Shown here: in pieces, positions 62,885 through 64,000 of the stretch
How the letters are laid out: each line of letters opens with the position of its first letter
How positions within the stretch are numbered: the first letter of the stretch is position 1
Origin: Nocardioides gansuensis
Lineage (GTDB): Bacteria > Actinomycetota > Actinomycetes > Propionibacteriales > Nocardioidaceae
Direction of reading: 5' to 3'
Length of the DNA stretch: 64,000 nucleotides
Assembly: GCF_003076135.1 (NCBI RefSeq)
Contig: NZ_QDGZ01000004.1
Location: forward strand, 1-64,000
The notes under the pieces: generated by a model
The model's input: only the letters and a program-made list of their open reading frames with translations
The model's database searches: none
Told to the model about the DNA's origin: nothing
Translations under genes and position numbers: made by a program

Positions 62885-64000
62885 GGATCGACGTCGTCAC
62901 GATCTTCCCCGACTACCTCGCGCCCCTCTCGCTGTCGCTGCCCGGCAAGGCCCGGGAGAAGGGGCTGCTCGACGTCCGCGTCCACGACCTCCGCGACTGG
63001 ACGCACGACCGCCACCGCACCGTCGACGACACTCCCTACGGCGGCGGGGCCGGGATGGTGATGAGGCCCGAGCCGTGGGGTGAGGCGCTCGACGAGGTGG
63101 CCGCCAACCGGCCCACCCTCGTGTTCACCACCCCCAGCGGCGAGCCGTTCACCCAGGCCCTCGCGAAGGAGCTGTCGACCCGCGAGCACCTGGTCTTCGC
63201 GTGCGGCCGCTACGAGGGCATCGACCAGCGGGTGATCGAGCACGCCGCGTCGCTGGGCGAGGTGCGGGAGGTATCCCTCGGCGACTACGTCCTGAACGGC
63301 GGCGAGGTCGCGGCGCTCGCCATCGTCGAGGCCGTGGTCCGTCTCCTCCCGGGCTTCATGGGCAACGCCGAGTCGCTGGCCGAGGAGTCCCACGAGGACG
63401 GCCTCCTCGAATACCCCGTCTACACCAAGCCCGCCTCCTGGCGCGGGCTCGACGTCCCCGAGGTGCTGCTGTCCGGCGACCACGGCCGGATCGCCGCCTG
63501 GCGCCGGGAGCAGGCCGTACGCCGGACCGCCCAGCGCCGTCCCGACCTGCTCGCGCCCTCCGCGGTCCCGGGCGGCGGCGAGCTGAAGGCGGCCACCCTG
63601 GCCGACGCGGGCGAGCTGCTGACGCTGCAGCTCGCCTGCTGGGTCCAGGAGCAGCAGGCCAACCCCGATGCCTGGGTCCCCGCGCTCCACGAGTCGCTCG
63701 AGGACGTACGCCGCTGGCTGGGGAAGTGGACGGTGCTGGTGCTGCGCCGGGAGGGCCGGCTGGTCGGCGCTGCCCGGGGACGGCTCGACGACCCGATCAC
63801 CTGGGACGTCGGACGCCTGATGGTGGCGCCCGACCTGCAGGGCCAGGGCCTCGGCCGGCTGCTCCTGGAGGCGATCGAGGCCGCCGCGCCACCCGACGCG
63901 ACGTCGTACGTGCTCTTCACCGGCGCCGGGAGCCTGGACAACCAGCGGATGTACAAGAAGGCCGGCTACCGCCTGCGGCCCGACCTCCGGGCCCCCGAGG
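62881..64000 (+). CDS. trmD: TrmD tRNA (guanine37-N1)-methyltransferase fused to a GNAT domain (3' end outside window)
   Basis: The frame is open from the GTG at 62881 to the window end (373 residues seen, no stop). Residues 1-235 are Trm[46 protein letters not shown] and the trefoil-knot loop [14 protein letters not shown]. At about residue 236 the sequence goes directly into a GNAT fold with [37 protein letters not shown] (acetyl-CoA loop QGQGLG) and [16 protein letters not shown]. TrmD alone is normally about 250 residues. The fused domain's target is unknown. Confidence 0.92.
   Translation, partial: MRIDVVTIFPDYLAPLSLSLPGKAREKGLLDVRVHDLRDWTHDRHRTVDDTPYGGGAGMVMRPEPWGEALDEVAANRPTLVFTTPSGEPFTQALAKELSTREHLVFACGRYEGIDQRVIEHAASLGEVREVSLGDYVLNGGEVAALAIVEAVVRLLPGFMGNAESLAEESHEDGLLEYPVYTKPASWRGLDVPEVLLSGDHGRIAAWRREQAVRRTAQRRPDLLAPSAVPGGGELKAATLADAGELLTLQLACWVQEQQANPDAWVPALHESLEDVRRWLGKWTVLVLRREGRLVGAARGRLDDPITWDVGRLMVAPDLQGQGLGRLLLEAIEAAAPPDATSYVLFTGAGSLDNQRMYKKAGYRLRPDLRAPE

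Overview
The window is high-GC DNA from the chromosome of an actinobacterium, most likely Nocardioides or a close relative in the Nocardioidaceae. Reasons: dense genes with many GTG and TTG starts, start-stop overlaps (ATGA, GTGA), TANNNT -10 boxes lying directly before start codons, a HupB protein with a Lys/Ala/Pro histone-like tail, and a gene order that tracks the well-known actinobacterial backbone iclR-leuC-leuD-hupB-fbiD-plsC-gpsA-ddl-DUF3515-thiL-rpmB-DAK-recG-rsmD-coaD-DUF177-rpmF-rnc-mutM-smc-ftsY-amt-glnB-glnD-ffh-rpsP-khpA-rimM-trmD. The genus is inferred. No tRNA, rRNA, CRISPR array, transposase or phage gene was seen.

Layout. 1-3.7 kb is an accessory stretch: a secreted metzincin-like protease, a small DUF6131 membrane protein, two tiny ORFs and an SGNH hydrolase. 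3.7-9.6 kb holds a tripartite tricarboxylate transporter operon (tctC-tctB-tctA plus a universal stress protein), divergent from a citrate/C4-dicarboxylate-type sensor kinase and response regulator that probably control it. 9.7-11.7 kb is a two-gene alkylation repair operon (AdaA-AlkA fusion and Ogt). 11.7-13.5 kb is a MerR regulator facing a membrane protein and a second SGNH hydrolase across an unusually clean four-half-site operator. 14.1-17.8 kb covers leucine biosynthesis (IclR regulator, leuCD) and hupB. 17.8-25.4 kb contains an apparently truncated fbiD/cofC, plsC-gpsA, a cystathionine gamma-lyase-like enzyme, ddl with a signal-less solute-binding protein, a DUF3515 lipoprotein, a stand-alone Lrp/AsnC sensor domain, thiL and rpmB. 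25.6-33.2 kb is a housekeeping run: DAK-type kinase, recG, rsmD, coaD, then DUF177-rpmF-rnc-mutM. 33.3-38.2 kb is accessory (coiled-coil protein, LVIVD propeller, MFS exporter, AraC/VOC pair, methyltransferase). 38.3-43.8 kb is smc, a thioesterase, a tiny membrane protein and ftsY.

43.8-50.7 kb is the most conspicuous accessory block: four overlapping minus-strand genes for glycan assembly (two very large multidomain glycosyltransferases, a methyltransferase-like coiled-coil protein and a rhamnosyltransferase-like GT2) placed between ftsY and amt. 51.0-55.4 kb is nitrogen control: amt, two nearly identical PII genes separated by a hairpin, and glnD. 55.5-59.1 kb is ffh, a YacP/NYN RNase-like protein, an amidohydrolase and a secreted helical protein. 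59.3-64.0 kb has a GNAT acetyltransferase, a secreted RTX-like protein, then rpsP-khpA-rimM and a trmD fused to a GNAT domain that runs off the window end.

The items most worth follow-up are the tandem MerR operator and its uncharacterised operon, the glycosyltransferase block, the decayed fbiD, the duplicated PII genes, the TrmD-GNAT fusion, the DUF3515 start codon buried in a hairpin, and the recurrent leaderless promoter signature. All functional statements come from motifs read by eye and from known families; no database search was run.
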